NCBI RefSeq assembly: GCF_028769735.1
Contig: NC_088173.1
Coordinates: 71,174,463 to 71,238,462 of the forward strand
DNA from: Zonotrichia leucophrys gambelii
Lineage: Eukaryota > Chordata > Aves > Passeriformes > Passerellidae
DNA length: 64,000 nt
Direction: 5' to 3'
The notes beneath the pieces are model-generated. The model ran no database searches. It saw only the letters and a list, made by a program, of their open reading frames with translations, and was not told the origin of the DNA. Both the position numbers and the translations under genes were made by a program. Positions 1 to 12,657 of this stretch are shown piece after piece; the stretch's first letter is position 1; every line of letters starts with the position of its first letter.

Positions 1-516
1 CAAAGGCAAGGTGGGAATTGTGTCCCTGTGCCCTCCCTCAGGTGAGAGCCCACCTGCAGAGCTGCCCCAGCCCTGGGGCCAACAGCAGGAGGACGTGGAG
101 CTGCTGCAGAGAGCCCAGAGGAGGCCCCGGAGCTGCTGCAGGGCTGGAGCCCCTCTGCTCTGGAGCCAGGCTGGCAGAGCTGGGAATGTTCCCCTGGAGA
201 AGGGAAGGCTCCAGGCAGAGCTCAGAGCCCCTGGCAGGGCCTGGAGGGGCTCCAGGAGAGCTGGAGAGGGACTGGGGACAAGGGATGGAGGGACAGGAGC
301 CAGGGAATGGCTCCCACTGGGAAAGAGGAGATTGGGCTGGGATCCTGGCAAGGAATTCCTGGCTGGGCTGGAATTCCCAGATTTGCTGGGGCTGTCCCTG
401 GATCCCTGGCAGTGCCCAAGGCCAGGTTGGACACTGGGGATTGGAGCACCCTGGGACAGTGGGAGGTGGAACAAGGTGGTTTTTAAGGTTCCCTTCCATC
501 TCAAACCATTCCATGA
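1..516 (+). mobile_element. CR1 LINE 3' part, long copy
   Basis: A CR1 tail running from GGTGAGAGCCCACCTGCAG-like sequence through the G-rich GAGCTGGAGAGGGACTGGGG block to the terminal AAACCATTCCATGA. It shares more than 350 bp with the - strand copy at 36497-36925 and may continue left of the window. Confidence 0.85.
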
Positions 517-1767
517 GTGTTTCACTTTGGTCCATAGCTCAGAAGCACAGGCACTTTGGGGAAGCAGCCTTGGCCAATCCCTGGGAGAACATTCCTCTGC
601 CATGGAAAACAGGATCTTCGGGATGTCAGGGCAGCCTTAGTTGGGCAGGTTCTTCCCAGACTCAGTGAACATCCCAGATCCCATCTCTGTCCCTCAGTCA
701 CTGAACTGAGTTACTCTGTTACTCAGTTCCCAGATCCCAGCATGGAACATGTCTCCTTGGGATCCCTTTATCCCAGATTTCCGTGGGAATAGCTGAGGAT
801 ATTCTGCCTGCAGGTCTGGGATCTGAGTTAGATACAAAGGATCTCTGCTGCTCTTCCCAGATCTCACTTAAAGACTTTCAGGCTGTCCTGTGGAAAAGCC
901 AAAATCCTGTTTTGTGCAGGATTACCCACACTGGGCATTTCCTGGGATTTACTGAGTCCTGTTGTTCCAGGAGAATCAGAGCCATCCCAGGGAGGTGCTC
1001 TGACCCTGGCCAGTGCCTCAGAATCCTTCAAACACCCAGCCCAGGCTGATAAACAGGAACAAAAGCAGAATCTTGAAAGGAACCTTATCGGCAAGTGCCA
1101 GAGCCAGGGAGGGGGTGTGGAGCAGCACTCTGGGAACTCCCACGGACACTGGGACGCAAGGATTCCATCCCAGGCCAGGCCAACTCCCTGGGGAACATTG
1201 TGAGGTCAAGGAAAAGTGGGGCATCCATGAGTGATAATTCCTGTCTGCTCCAGGGCTGGGGGAGCAGCTCCTGCCATGGAAAACAGGGATAACAGGCAGG
1301 CTATTCCTCAGGAAAGCAGCAGCTTCCCAGCTGGTGGGAAGGGAAAATGGGAGGAAAACCCCTGGGAAATGATGGAATCAGGCTGGAGTGAAGGCCCTGT
1401 GTGGTGTCAGAGCTCGAGCAGGGGCAGCTCCAAGCTGAGCACACTCAGATGTTTTTTTCCAGAATTCCTCCTGGATCAAACCCTGGAAAGTCCAGCCCAA
1501 CACCTTCCCCCTTCAGTGAGATCTAATCCATGGCTGCTTTTATCCTGAATTTCCAGAGGGGTGAGGGTCCCACATTCCCTGGGCAAGGACAGAGGTGGGG
1601 ACAGCACCTGGAGAGGCCCCAGGGTTTTGAGGGGCTCCTGGAGCTGGGATTATTCCTGTGCTGGGGGCTGGAATTTCACTGGGGGCCTTTGGGTTGAGAA
1701 GGAGCTTTCCTGGTGCTCCAGGCTCGCTCCAAGCCCCAGAGCTGCACTGGGAGAGCCCAGGGAAGGG
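517..1767. other. intron, no feature recognised
   Basis: Unique-looking intronic sequence. Open frames here are short and show no splice-bracketed coding pattern. Confidence 0.6.
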
Positions 1768-1872
1768 CAGGGAGAGGCTTGGAGCACCCTGGGATATTGG
1801 AAGGTATCCCTGGACATGGAAGGGCTGGAATGGGATGAGCTTTTCCAACCCAAACCGCTCTGTGATTCCATG
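1768..1872 (+). mobile_element. CR1 tail fragment
   Basis: About 105 bp of diverged CR1 3' end: GAGGCTTGGAGCACCCTGGG through CCAACCCAAACCGCTCTGTG and ATTCCATGA. Confidence 0.7.
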
Positions 1873-1969
1873 AACTGCCCAGTTTTGTAATTCTGCATAG
1901 AATGTCCTGAATTTGTCCCTTTAGCTCCCTGCTCTCCTCTCCAGCTTCATTCCCTTTTCCTCTGGGTGT

Positions 1970-2075
1970 TTTTTTTTTTTTTTGTTATTTGTTTTGTTTT
2001 TGTTTGTTTGTTTGTTTTTGTGGGGTTATTTTTGTTGTTTTCCAGTTTTTTGGGAAGTTTTTATTATTTTTTTTT
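1970..2075 (+). repeat. T-rich low-complexity tract
   Basis: Poly-T followed by (GTTT)n-like and T-rich sequence. The hydrophobic peptides it appears to encode are artefacts of composition. Confidence 0.85.
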
Positions 2076-2695
2076 TCCTGAGGAAACACAGCCTTTTGCC
2101 TGGATATTTCTCCTTTTTAACACTTTCACTGGAGGGGAAAAAAAAAGCCAACCCCAAGCCCTGTTCCCTGTGCCATGCCTTGCTTGTCAGGGAGCGTGTT
2201 GGAACAAAGCCTGGCTTGGAAAACAATCCCAATTCCCTGGGAGAGCTCCCAAAGGCAGGCCCTGCACGCTTGGGTGCTCCTGAGTCATCCCAGACCCTCT
2301 CACCTGTGACCAGTTTTGGTTGTGGTTCCTCTGCTGCTCCCTCTCTTACTCAGGGCTCTGGTTGGGTCCCAATTACGAGTGAGGAGAGGCTCAAGGGACG
2401 TGTGGGAGTTTCCAGGGCAGCTTTGAGTCATGGTTGGGCCTCCTTGGGCAGAGCTGAACCAGCCCTGGGTCACAGCAGCTCCCAGGGTGGGGGATTTCAT
2501 CCAGGGGTGCTCCCAGCTGGAAAAATGAATTTTGAATGGTTGGTAGAAGGGAATCAAAGAGTCTCAGTTCCATCTCAGCTCAGATGAATCGCAAACCATT
2601 TTTGTGCCCAAGAGCTTGGGCTGCTGGAGCAGAGCCCTGAGTTGTGTCAGGCCGAGGACTTTCATGTGTTTGCAATTCTCTGTGGAACACCCATC

Positions 2696-2739
2696 CTCCT
2701 CCTCTTCCTCCTCCTCCTGCTGCTGCTGCTGCTGCTGCC
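2696..2739. repeat. CTC/CTG trinucleotide microsatellite
   Basis: (CTC)n with one interruption runs into six CTG units. Intronic. Confidence 0.85.
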
Positions 2740-3159
2740 TTGGGTGCCCTGAGCTCATTCTCGGCTCCTCCGCCGCCGTGTAAATGTGATAAATAAACTC
2801 TGTAATCGCCCCTCTGAGCTTCCTTTGAAGCTGCCCGCAGATCTGGATCCCACAGAAGTGTAAATCAACACTTGGGCCATAAAGGGCTCCTTAAAAAGTG
2901 GGATTTTTTTGGTTTTTTTTTTTTTTGCGCAGCTGACCCGGAGGCTGTGGTTGCCCGAGGCTTTTTATCAATCCTGGTGTGATAAATTTCTCCTTGGAAG
3001 GGAGAGTCTGGATCATTCTCTTCTCCCAGAGCTGGGCTGAGCAGCCTCCCCCCAACACAGCTGAGGTTTAATGGGTTTTGTGTGAAAAGCTGAATTAACC
3101 CAGTTATTGAATGAACTCCAAGGAGGTGAATATGGCTGAGCTCATCCCATGGGCTTGAT

Positions 3160-3478
3160 CCCATCCATGGGCAGGGACACCTCCCACTGTCCCAGGTGAA
3201 TCCAAGCCCCAATGTCCAGCCTGGCCTTGGGCACTGCCAGGGATCCAGGGGCAGCCCCAGCAAATCTGGGAATTCCAGCCCAGCCAGCAATTCCTTGCCA
3301 AGATCCCAGCCCAATCTCCCCTTTCCCAGTGGGAGCCATTCCCTGGCTCCTGTCCCTGCAGGCCTTGTCCCCAGTCCCTCTGCAGCTCTCCTGGAGCCCC
3401 TTCAGGATTCCCTGGATTTTTCCCTTCTCCAGGGGAACATTCCCAGCTCTCCCAGGGAAGAGGAGCTCCAGAATCCTG
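3160..3478 (-). mobile_element. CR1 tail, - strand
   Basis: The reverse complement of the common tail, from CCATGGGCAGGGACACC (near the element's 3' end) to CTCCAGGGGAACATTCCCAG (towards its 5' side). Confidence 0.85.
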
Positions 3479-3479
3479 T

Positions 3480-3605
3480 AATGGTTTGTGTTGGAAAGGA
3501 CCTGAAATCCCATCTCATTCCAACCCCTTCTCCTATCCCAGGTTGCTCCAAGCCCAGTGTCCTGCCTGGCCTTGGGCACTTCCAGGGATCCAGGGCAGCA
3601 CAAAC
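3480..3605 (-). mobile_element. CR1 tail, - strand, second copy
   Basis: A second, shorter tail starts at TGGTTTGTGTTGGAAAGGAC directly against the previous one, so two insertions lie in tandem. Confidence 0.75.
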
Positions 3606-4835
3606 AGGAATTTTTGGGTATCCAGTGGGATCCTGCTGCCACAGCGGTGCCCTTGTCCTCACCAGTGAATATTGAAATGTAAAATCCCTGGAATTAGGCC
3701 TGGCTTAAATCCAGGTTGGGAAAATGAGCAGGAGCAAGGGATGAGGATAAATCATGGGGTGAGAGCAAAGCAAAAGGGGAATTGCATTTTCCTCATCACA
3801 CACTCAATGCCAAAAACTTGTATTTGAGGAAAACTGATGTTTAGGAATATCAGACCCAGGGCGGATTTCAGCTCTGGATGGGCTGAGGTGGAAGAGACTT
3901 TTTAGGGAATGAGGAGTGGGGATGGATTGAGGCTGAGTCTGTGCACTGGGGAGAACAAACCCGTCCAGTGCTGCATTTCCAAACTCCTTTTATTTAATGA
4001 CCTGGAATGGAGTTCAAAAAAAAAAAAAAAAAAAAAAGAAAACCCTCCCATTGTTGGGCCTGGTTTCCTGAGCCCAGGGAGAACTTTGTCAGCCAAACCT
4101 CCAACAAATTGTCTGCTCTGATAACAAGTTAGCACCGGGGGCGGGAGAGGCCGAGCCCCTCCTGGTCCCGACAGCGCCGGCTCCGCGGGCAAACTCAAAG
4201 CAGGAGCTGCGGCCGTGAGCTGAGTTTACACCTTGCAATAATAATCCCTGCTTTTATCTGATCCCTGGGGGATTTTATAACTTTGGAATGGCTCTCTGGC
4301 AGGGCTCCAGCCTTACTGTCATTTTTTATTAACATTCTTTTTTTTCCCTACCCCCGTAGCCAGTCGGCTTTGCTGCTTTTTATTTTTTCCCCCTTCTTTT
4401 TTTCCTTAAGATTGCTTAAGGAATATGTATCCCATTTCTAGGGATATTGGGAAATGATATTTGAAAATTCAGTGTCTCAGCCCATTAGAGGGGTCTGTAA
4501 AAGCATCACAGCAGGAACTAATCAAAACAACCAAAGCCAGCCTTTAAATCATGGCTCCCTTTAAATCACCAGCCCCTTCTTCCCGGGCCTTATCTCGTGT
4601 CTCATCAGGAAAAACCTAATTAGATTCTGCTCAAAAGTAAATATTGGTGGGTGGAGGTGAGGGGAGGTGAGACTGGAGTGTTTGCAAAGGGTGCAGAAAA
4701 CAAGGTGAAGTTACAAAAATAACAATATTGGAGTTTTAGAGGAGCTCCTTCCTCCTGGAGCTGGGGAAAACAACTTTTCCTTAGGGTGGCTTTGGAGGCA
4801 GAGCCTGGAGGAGTCCCTGGCCTGCTCTGGGAATG
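3606..4835. other. intron; poly-A tract and a GC-rich patch
   Basis: Contains a 22-bp poly-A at 4017-4038 and a GC-rich patch near 4130-4215, followed by AT-rich sequence with conserved-element character (CAATAATAATCCCTGCTTTT). No exon recognised. Confidence 0.5.
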
Positions 4836-5390
4836 ATCCTGCAATGTTGGGAATGAGCCCATGGACATGTGGGAGAGTCTGACATGCCCATGGGTGATAT
4901 GGGAAATGAGCCTCATTTGCTGGTGAGGAGTGATTCTCCAGCATGGATGTGTGGGATATGATGCCCATGGTGTTGGATGAAGATAGAACCCTTGGCATTG
5001 GAAATGAGCCCATGGCATTGGAAATGATCCTGTGGCATTGGGAATGATTCCATGGAGCTGGGATTGACTCCATGGCACTGGGACTGCTCCCAGCCCATGG
5101 CATTGGGAGTGACTCTATGACAGTGGGAGTGACTCCATGGCAGTGGGAATGATCCCATAGTGTTGGGAATGTTCCCATGGCACTGGGAATGACTTCATGG
5201 CCTTGGGAATGATCCTGTGGCACTGGAAATGATCACATGGCAATGGAAAGGAACCCTTGGCTTTGGGAATGATTCTGTGGCATTGGGAGTGACTCCATGG
5301 AGTTGAGAATTACTCCATGGCACTGGGAATGATCCCATGGCACTGGGAATGATCCCATGGCGCTGGGAATGCCTCCATGCCCTTGGGGTG
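4836..5390. repeat. 20-bp minisatellite
   Basis: About 27 imperfect copies of CATGGCACTGGGAATGATCC. Copies near 5310-5370 are almost identical, while those at the left end are diverged. Confidence 0.92.
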
Positions 5391-5609
5391 CAGGTTTGGA
5401 GCCAGGGTTACTCGATCTCGAGGAGCTGAGTTGCTTTGAAAAATCCAACTCTGAAAAATTCAGCTACAAAAATTCATCTCCAGCTTGGTTGGGTTGTTTT
5501 AGGTTTGAGGGGTGAGGAAGGTAGAGTTGCTGTTCTCAGGCTTGTGGGAGTTTTTTGGGATGGATCCTGGAATGTTGAGGGAAGTCCTTCCTGCTGAGGG
5601 CTTTGAATC

Positions 5610-5765
5610 TCAGGATGGTTTGGGTTGGAAGGGACCTTAAAAATCATCCCATCCCACCCCTGTCATGAGCAGGGACACCTTCCAGCATCCCAGGTTGCTC
5701 CAAGCCCTGTTCAGCCTGACCTTGGACACTTCCAGGGATGAGGAGTCCACACCTCTCTGGGAATT
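5610..5765 (-). mobile_element. CR1 tail, - strand
   Basis: Begins GGTTTGGGTTGGAAGGGACC and runs through CCAGGTTGCTCCAAGCCCTG to CACACCTCTCTGGG, an older and more canonical CR1 end. Confidence 0.85.
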
Positions 5766-5842
5766 TTAGGGTTTGAAGAGAAACCCCCAAAGCTGCATCC
5801 TGCAGGGTCGAGCCCTCAGTGAAGGGATGTGCAGAAGAATAA

Positions 5843-5932
5843 TCCCAGGGTGATTTGGGTGGGAAAGGACCTTAAATCCCATCCCATTCCATCCCCTGCC
5901 ATGGGCAGGGACACCTCTCACTGTCCCAGGTC
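5843..5932 (-). mobile_element. CR1 tail fragment, - strand
   Basis: About 90 bp of CR1 terminal sequence: GGTGGGAAAGGACCTTAAAT through CACCTCTCACTGTCCCAGGT. Confidence 0.8.
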
Positions 5933-7164
5933 CCCTAAAAGTCTTCTGGACTGCCTGATGATAACCTCAGTGCACAAAGGTGGAGAGGTGCCTCTGCTTG
6001 TCCTCCCAGCCAGTCTGGATAGAGGATTCCCACTAGGAGCTGGGAATTCTGCCCTGATGGATGATGGGGGTGCTCCTGGTCTCCAGGCTGCTGCGGATGA
6101 GGGAAGTGGCTGTGCCTGGTGGGAACTTCGCCTCCAGGATCCCAACACTTTGTGTTTGATCCTAAAAGCAGCATCAGCCGTGACCAGGCCTTGGCTCTCC
6201 TGCCTTTTTTATGCTCCTGTGGAGCAGAGCGAGCCAGGATTGATGGTCCTGGATAACAGAGGCAATCCCACAGGATAACCCCAAACTGGCCTCACTTTCC
6301 TGGAAACCACACCAAAAGGTGGGGGGATTTTGGGTTGTATTTATCATCTCCTGAGGGTTTTAGGCTTCCTTCAGCCCTGCTTCTGTCAGTTTTCTGAGGG
6401 AACCCTGAGTGTCACCCGGCCTTTGATGTGGGGAACTCATCCCTTGGTGGGGAACAGAGCCCCCAAACCCCCCAGTGTTACTCTGCAGGTCGGGTTTGAT
6501 CCTTCCTGTACCACAACGAATCCATGGAAAAGTTGTTCTGCTGCACTCCGGCCCGGGGAGGTGCTGGGAATGAGCTGGGGAGTTCCTTTGGATAATCCCG
6601 AATTTCTCTGGAGCTGCTTCCTCTGGGCCTCCCCCCAGCCCTGCCTTTCCCTCACAGTGAAACCCAAACCTCGCTGACTTCACGGAGCTGAGGAAAATTC
6701 GATATTTCTCACTTGTAGGTCACCTCAGTCCAGATTGTTTCCTGCCGGGAGGGAGCGGGGGGTTGGGAATGCCCTGGTGGGATGGAGATGGAAAAGCCAT
6801 TCCCGTTCCTCCTGGGGTGTGCAGGGCCTGGCTCCAGGATTACTCCTTCATTCTGCGCTCGGGGCATTCCTGTTCCTGCTGCAGTGGGAACGTGCCCATC
6901 ACAGGTCGGGATTTGGCTCCAGTGTTCCCAGAAAGGGAAGGGAACAAAGCTCCACTGAGTGATGTGAGGTCATTCAGGCAGAAATCCCTGGAAAATCACA
7001 TCCAGTTTAAAACTCCCCCCACAAAAATCCTAAAAGGTGAAGATTTCTCAAGGTCCCAATTGCTCCTTGTGGGCTGGAAACCTTTTGTGCTTTTGAGAGC
7101 ATCCTCTGGCTGCTTTTTAGGATATGTGGGAGTTGGGGCATTCAAATTTTTCCTTTTTTATTAA
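5933..7164. other. intron, no feature recognised
   Basis: Unique-looking intronic DNA without repeats or splice-bracketed frames that I could support. Confidence 0.5.
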
Positions 7165-7352
7165 TTCAGAGAGTGGGTGGGCCCTGGCACAGGGTGCCCA
7201 GAGCAGCTGTGGCTGCCCCTGGATCCCTGTTAGTGTCCAAGGCCAGGTTGGACACTGGGGCTTGGAGCACCCTGGGATAGGGGAAGGTGTCTCTGGGGGT
7301 GGAATTGGGATGGGATTTATGGTCACTTCTAACCCAAACTGTTCCTAGATTC
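7165..7352 (+). mobile_element. CR1 tail
   Basis: Starts GGGCCCTGGCACAGGGTGCC and ends CCTAGATTCTGTGATT, the standard CR1 3' end. Confidence 0.85.
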
Positions 7353-10110
7353 TGTGATTTTCCCAGCTGGTGCTTGGATTTCAATCCAGATCAAAACTCT
7401 TCTCTTGATAAATCAGTTTATTTGCATTAAAAGTGCAAAATCAAAGCTTGGCGGGTAAATTCCATGTGGGGCTCCTTGTCCTGTAGCAATGCCGGAGGGA
7501 CAGATTTCCTTGATTTCTAAATAACTGTAATTTATGAGGTCTTATCAACATTTGGTTTGGATCTTATCAATATTCAAATTTCCATCCTGACGCAGTCCCT
7601 TATTGAAAGACAAACCATGTCTGACCATGTCCTGCTGTGCTCCCAACACAGGGAAGATTAATCCCTGTTGGAAAACAGAGGTGGGACCAAGGTTGGTGAT
7701 CCTTCCATGGATCCTTGGTGGCACCAGCTCCATGTCCAGGCTGAAATCCCGTGTGTTTCATGCTGAGGGCTGGGGCAGGGGAGTCCAGGGCTGGCAGCAG
7801 CATCCTCCAGCTCGTTATCCCAGATTTCCCTCTCCCATGACCGCCTGTGCTCTCCAGGCCCACTCCACCCTGCTTAACGAGCCGTGTCCAGCTCAGGGCC
7901 TCATCCAAAACTGCGCCTTTTCCCACCCTTTGATTCTCCCCTCTCCAGAAGGAGAAGGATTACATAAACTGGAGGGTTTAATGAGTGCACTGGGCTTGCT
8001 TTTGGGGGAATTTCCAGTGGATTCAGGGTTATAACTTCATTAGGCCTCATTGGGAAACTCATGGCAGCGCTGGGCGGGCCCGAGCCCCGACCCTTTGTTG
8101 TGTTCTCTTCTGAAGGACCGAGCGCTCCCGCCCCTTTTTGAAGTCCTAATTCCCTTTATGGGATGTTGCAAGGCCTTTCTATAGAGTGCTGCCTCTGAAG
8201 TCCGAAAATCCTGGTGCCAAAAATGCCCCTTTCCCCATTGGCCTCGTGTCCTGATGTCGGGAGCAAAACTTTGTCCTGAGCAGCGTCCACCCAGACCTTT
8301 CCCTCTGGGCTCTGTTGCAAAAATTCCCATTGTTGGGATTCATCCCCGAAGAGATTTTTTTTTTTTTTAAAGGGATGGGGTTGGAAGTCCCCTGGCTCAG
8401 CTGGGAGGAGCACTCGGAGTAAATAAACTCCAGGGCTACTCCTGCTTTCCAACCACTAGAGGTCAAGGTTGTGCTGTGGGATAACACATCCCGCAAGGAT
8501 TCACATCCCTATCCAAGGATTCGCTCCTGTTCCTGCTGCAGCTGCCTCCAGGGGCAGCTTTGTACAGGGAATTTTGTTAGGGGTTGGCCAGCTGGTTAAT
8601 TAATTCAGAGCTGATTGTGTGTGCTCAGGGTGAGGAGCACTTTGAGGTGGATTTTCCGAGGAATGGGATGTCCATACCTGGATCTTCCAAGGAATGGCGC
8701 CTTCATGCCATGCTTGGATTTCAGTATTCCTCAGGTGTAGGAATTATCCAGTGCCCAGTCCCTGGTGGGGTTTTGCTTCCCAAGGGGAGATTCCAAAGGG
8801 ATTTCCAGGCTGGCAAAAATCAAAGCTGCTCCTGAATTATTTTTGGTGGGATGTTAAAACTTCCAAGTTTTGAAAAGGAAATAATCTGGGAGGTTTGCAC
8901 ACAGATTAAGCACACTCTGTGCTCTCTGCTGTTCAGGTAGGAAAAGTAATTAATAATTAGAGATTTTTAGTAGTAATTAATAATGTTTAATTCTCTCGGT
9001 ATTGCTGACAGTTGGATCTCCAACAGGTTTAATGGTTTTCCTGCTTCCTTCTAAATCCAGGCTGCCACATTCCCATAGGGAAGGCCTTTTGCCACCTCAG
9101 AGACTCCTGGAATTCCAGAATGTCCAGGAGCTACCTGGGCTTGTGGAAAGTGTCCTTGTCTATGGAATGAGAGGATCCTGAACATCCTGTCCGTGATTCC
9201 ATAATTTCCACACACCTTTCTCCTGATGCATCAGAAATCCATAGCATAATACAGGGAGGAACCCTCTAAATCTGTCTAAATCTGTATAAATTCCAGGTTT
9301 TCCAAGTTTTTTTTTCCAGTTACACCAGCTCACAAGCCCATGTGTCCAGCAGGGCCACATTCATGGGATTGGCCTTTTTCCCTGATTTTGGCTGGGATTT
9401 GACCCCTTGTGTGTTCGTGCCATTCCCATTCCTTGCCCTTGGGTTTGAACTTGATCAGCTCCTGAACAAGTGGGGCTGAACAATTTTTCCTGTTGATTAT
9501 TATGCTCCATATCAAAGGAAAAACAGTGGAATTTTTGCAGGAGGGCACAGTGTGACCTCGGCCGCCAGACAACCCCAGAACCCCTGGAATAACTCGGCGT
9601 GTTCCCAGCCCTCCATCCCGCTGCTTCCAGCACGTTTTCCTTGAGCACCTTTTACAGCTCGTTCCGCACATCAACAATGCGCAATTAAACCCTCCTGGGC
9701 TCCCACAAAAATGCTTTCAGGAACCTCTGGGGTCCAGATGTGGAATGTTTTGTGCCGCCACGGCTGGGAAAGAGGAACAAACCCGGCGGTTCAGGAGGTC
9801 CCTGTGACAGTCACCACATGGCCCGCGGGCCAATATCGCCGCAGCTGGGCCGTAAACGGATCAATGTGGCAGCACGGGGGCCGGGGCGCTGGGATTTGGA
9901 AAGAGTCAGGAGCGTGTTTGGATTGTTGCATAATCCCTGGCCTGCTTTGCAAATGGATCTGGGAATATCTGGCTCGGGGGGAAAGGCGACGTGTCGGAAT
10001 TCCGCCGAGCGCGTGGCGCCTCCGGCCTCCTTTGTCCCCGTTCAGGGCTGGCTGCTCCTCGTGCCTGAAAACCAAGTGAAACCCCAGGTGGAATCTGTGT
10101 TTGCTCCTAG
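7353..10110. other. intron before the first EXOC6B exon; possible conserved non-coding block
   Basis: No repeat family recognised. The last 300 bp (9790-10080) are GC-rich with several CpGs and motif-like words such as GGCCAATATCGCC, TTGTTGCATAAT and TTTGCAAATGG, the mix seen in conserved regulatory elements. That reading is inference only. Confidence 0.4.
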
Positions 10111-10287
10111 GCACAGCAGCAGAGGAACCTGGACAACATCGTGTCCCAGCAGCCCAGGATTGGCGGGGGGAAGAAATCCAAGAAGGAATTCAGCGCCAGC
10201 TCCGAGCTGGAGGTGAAGAACACCAGCCCCATGTCGGAGCAGGATTCGGGGATCCTGGATGTGGAAGATGAGGATGAGGAGGAAGAG
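10111..10287 (+). CDS. EXOC6B: EXOC6B exon, acidic linker
   Basis: This 59-codon exon has phase 0 at both ends. The acceptor is TTGCTCCTAG and the donor GAG|GTAAAC. It reads AQQQRNLDNIVSQQPRIGGG, then a lysine-rich stretch, a serine-rich part (SASSELEVKNTSPMSEQDSG) and ends ILDVEDEDEEEE. Basic then acidic low-complexity sequence suggests an exposed linker between N-terminal helical bundles of Sec15. In the family this is the least conserved part, while the ILDVEDE motif is shared by EXOC6 and EXOC6B. The previous exon was not found in the 10.1 kb upstream. Confidence 0.93.
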
Positions 10288-11304
10288 GTAAACACCAAAC
10301 TGGGCGGTGTGGGGTGCCTGTGGTGTCTCAAGAGTCTCAAGGTGCCTGTGGCTCCTTGCTCGTGGAGGAGTCCTGAAGGTGCAGAAGAAGCTGGAGAACA
10401 TGGGATGGGTCTCCAAATGTGGTTATTTTGTGGTTTTATCCCTATTCCCATTCCTGGGCTCAGTAGAGAGGCCAAGGATTGGGAAATGCCCACCCCAGTC
10501 TGTCCCAGCATCTTGGTGCTGCAGGAGAACATCCATCCCTCGTGGAAACATGGCTCCATAACCTGATTTTTGGCCTTTTCCTTTGTCCTGGTTTGTCTTT
10601 GGATAAGGGACTGTGTCAGGATAGAAATTTGAATTCCTTGATGTTCTCCCTTCTTCCCTTCCTGCTGCAGCTTGCTGGCATCTGACAGAGGGTTTTGGGA
10701 ACCACATAACCTGGGGATGGTGTTGGTTTTTCCTTCCTCCCAGTGCTGGTTCACCTGGGATTTGGGATGTTTCCCATGGAATTGAGCCTCGTGTCTCAGG
10801 AAAGGCAGCTCAGACATCCAGACCTGCAGTGCAGGACCTGAGGGGGTTGAGCCTTTGGATGTGTCCATCATTCCTTGGGATGCAGCCGTGTCCTGGACCT
10901 TTTGGGAAGTTCTGTCTGGATGGGAAGAACTTTGGGAAGTTCTCTCTGCTCCTCTGGATGGCTTTTCTCACTTGTTGATGCCTCTTTTGTTGGGAAAATG
11001 ATCTTTTCAGCTGCAACCAGTCCCTGGGCTGGGGGGTGTTTGCAACCCTGTCCGTGACAGTCCCTGGGCAGACATGGAGGGGATCAAGGACAAACTGGAA
11101 ATTTGAAATTGGGGTTGTTCAAGTGATTCTGGGCTTTGTTTTCTCCCTGCAAATCCATTCCCTCCTTTCCATGGCTACTGTGCATTCGGAGCAGAGCGAG
11201 GTCACACCTTCCTCCATGGGGATGGAGTTGTGGGGTCAGCCCTGAGCCCTCCTGGGGCCTGCTCTGGGACCCTCTGGGTGTGGCTCCACATTCCTACAGC
11301 AGCA
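10288..11304. other. start of the 8.3-kb intron, no feature recognised
   Basis: Ordinary intronic sequence after the GTAAAC donor. Confidence 0.6.
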
Positions 11305-11702
11305 TGGAATGAGAGACCAGGGCTGGAGCCAGGCTGGGAGGGCTGGGAATGTTCCCCTGGAGAAGGGAAGGCTCCAGGCAGAGCCCAGAGCCCCTGGCAG
11401 GGCCTGGAGGGGCTCCAGGAGAGCTGGAGAGGGACTGGGGACAAGGGATGGAGGGACAGGAGCCAGGGAACGGCTCCCACTGGGAAAGGGGAGATTGGGC
11501 TGGGATCTTGGCAAGGAATTGCTGGCTGGGCTGGAATTCCCAGATTTGCTGTGGCTGCCCCTGGATCCCTGGAAGTGCTCAAGGCCAGGTTGGACACTGG
11601 GGCTTGGATCCACCTGGGACAGTGGGAGGTGTCCCTGGAGTTGGATCCAGATGGTATTTAAGGTGCCTTCCCACCCAAACCCATTCCGTGATTCCATGGT
11701 TC
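11305..11702 (+). mobile_element. CR1 tail, long copy
   Basis: About 400 bp of the same CR1 subtype as at 1-516: GGAATGTTCCCCTGGAGAAG, the GAGAGGGACTGGGGACAAGG block and the terminal CATTCCGTGATTCCATGG. Confidence 0.9.
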
Positions 11703-11919
11703 TGGCCTGTCTCAGGCAGGTGAATCCCACCTCTGGGTGTGGTGGCCCTTTGGTGACCTCCCAGGGGTGACCCTGCGGTGGGGATGGACAGGAGGGGCTG
11801 TCCTGTCCTGTCCTGTCCCTGTCCCAGGGTGGGCAGGGGCCGCTGTCCGTGGTGATGAACAGCACAGGGGGAGGGGCAGCAGCCACGGGACCCCCGGGTG
11901 CACCTGGCCAGGTGTCCTG

Positions 11920-12300
11920 GAGGAGATGCCATGGGGGAGTTCCCATGGGGAATATACCATGGAGGAGATCCCTTGGAGGAGATTGAATGGAGGAGATCCC
12001 TTGGAACAGCCCCCATGGAGGAGATGCCGTGGAAGAGATCCCGTGGAGGAAATCCCATGGGAAATATCCCATGGAGGAGATCCTATGGAAGAGATGCCAT
12101 GGAGAAGCCCCCATGGAGGAGATCCTATCAAGGAGCCCCATGGAGGAGATCCCATGGAGAAATCCCGTGGAGGAACCTCCATGGAGCAGCCACCATGGAG
12201 GAGATCCCATGGAGGAGATCCCATGGCAGAGCCCCATGGAGGAGATGCCACGGAGGAGATCTCATGGAGGAGATCTCATGGGGGAGATCCCATGGGGAAT
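11920..12300. repeat. 15-bp minisatellite
   Basis: About 25 copies of CATGGAGGAGATCCC. A unit of 15 bp is five codons, so all frames stay open on both strands (HGGDP or MEEIPW repeats on +). The peptides are by-products of the repeat. Confidence 0.92.
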
Positions 12301-12453
12301 ACCAGAGTGAATCCTCCTGCGGATTTGTCCTTTTTGAAAAGAAAATTATTGATTTATCGGCCAAAAAAATCTCTCAAGTGGAAATGGAGCCATTCCAGTT
12401 TTGGAGTCTTGGAGAGAGATCTGGAGGGGCTGGTGTGTGCCCAGGGAAGGGAT

Positions 12454-12657
12454 TGGAGCTGGGAAGGGGCTGAGAACTCTGAAGGAGCTGGGAAGGGGCT
12501 GCGGAATCCCTGAGGGAGCTGGGAAGGGGCTGCGGAATCCCTGAGGGAGCTGGGAAGGGGCTGGAGAATCCCTGAGGGAGCTGGGAAGGGGCTGCGGAAT
12601 CCCTGAGGGAGCTGGGAAGGGGCTCAGCCTGGAGCAAAGGAGGCTCAGGGGGGACTC
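12454..12657 (+). mobile_element. CR1 fragment with internal 31-bp VNTR
   Basis: About six 31-bp units (GAGCTGGGAAGGGGCTGCGG + AATCCCTGAGG) lead into CTCAGCCTGGAGCAAAGGAG. Elsewhere in the window this continues into a second CR1 subtype; here the element breaks off at 12657. Confidence 0.85.

Noticed and set aside
1966..2587. Hydrophobic peptide resembling a membrane segment
   Set aside because: It is the translation of a poly-T and GTTT tract.
4836..5390. CRISPR-like regular repeats
   Set aside because: Units are contiguous 20-bp copies without unique spacers, in a vertebrate intron.
11236..12251. Long open frames on both strands with MEEIPW or SSMGSPPW repeats
   Set aside because: Produced by a 15-bp repeat without stops in any frame and by a neighbouring CR1 tail.
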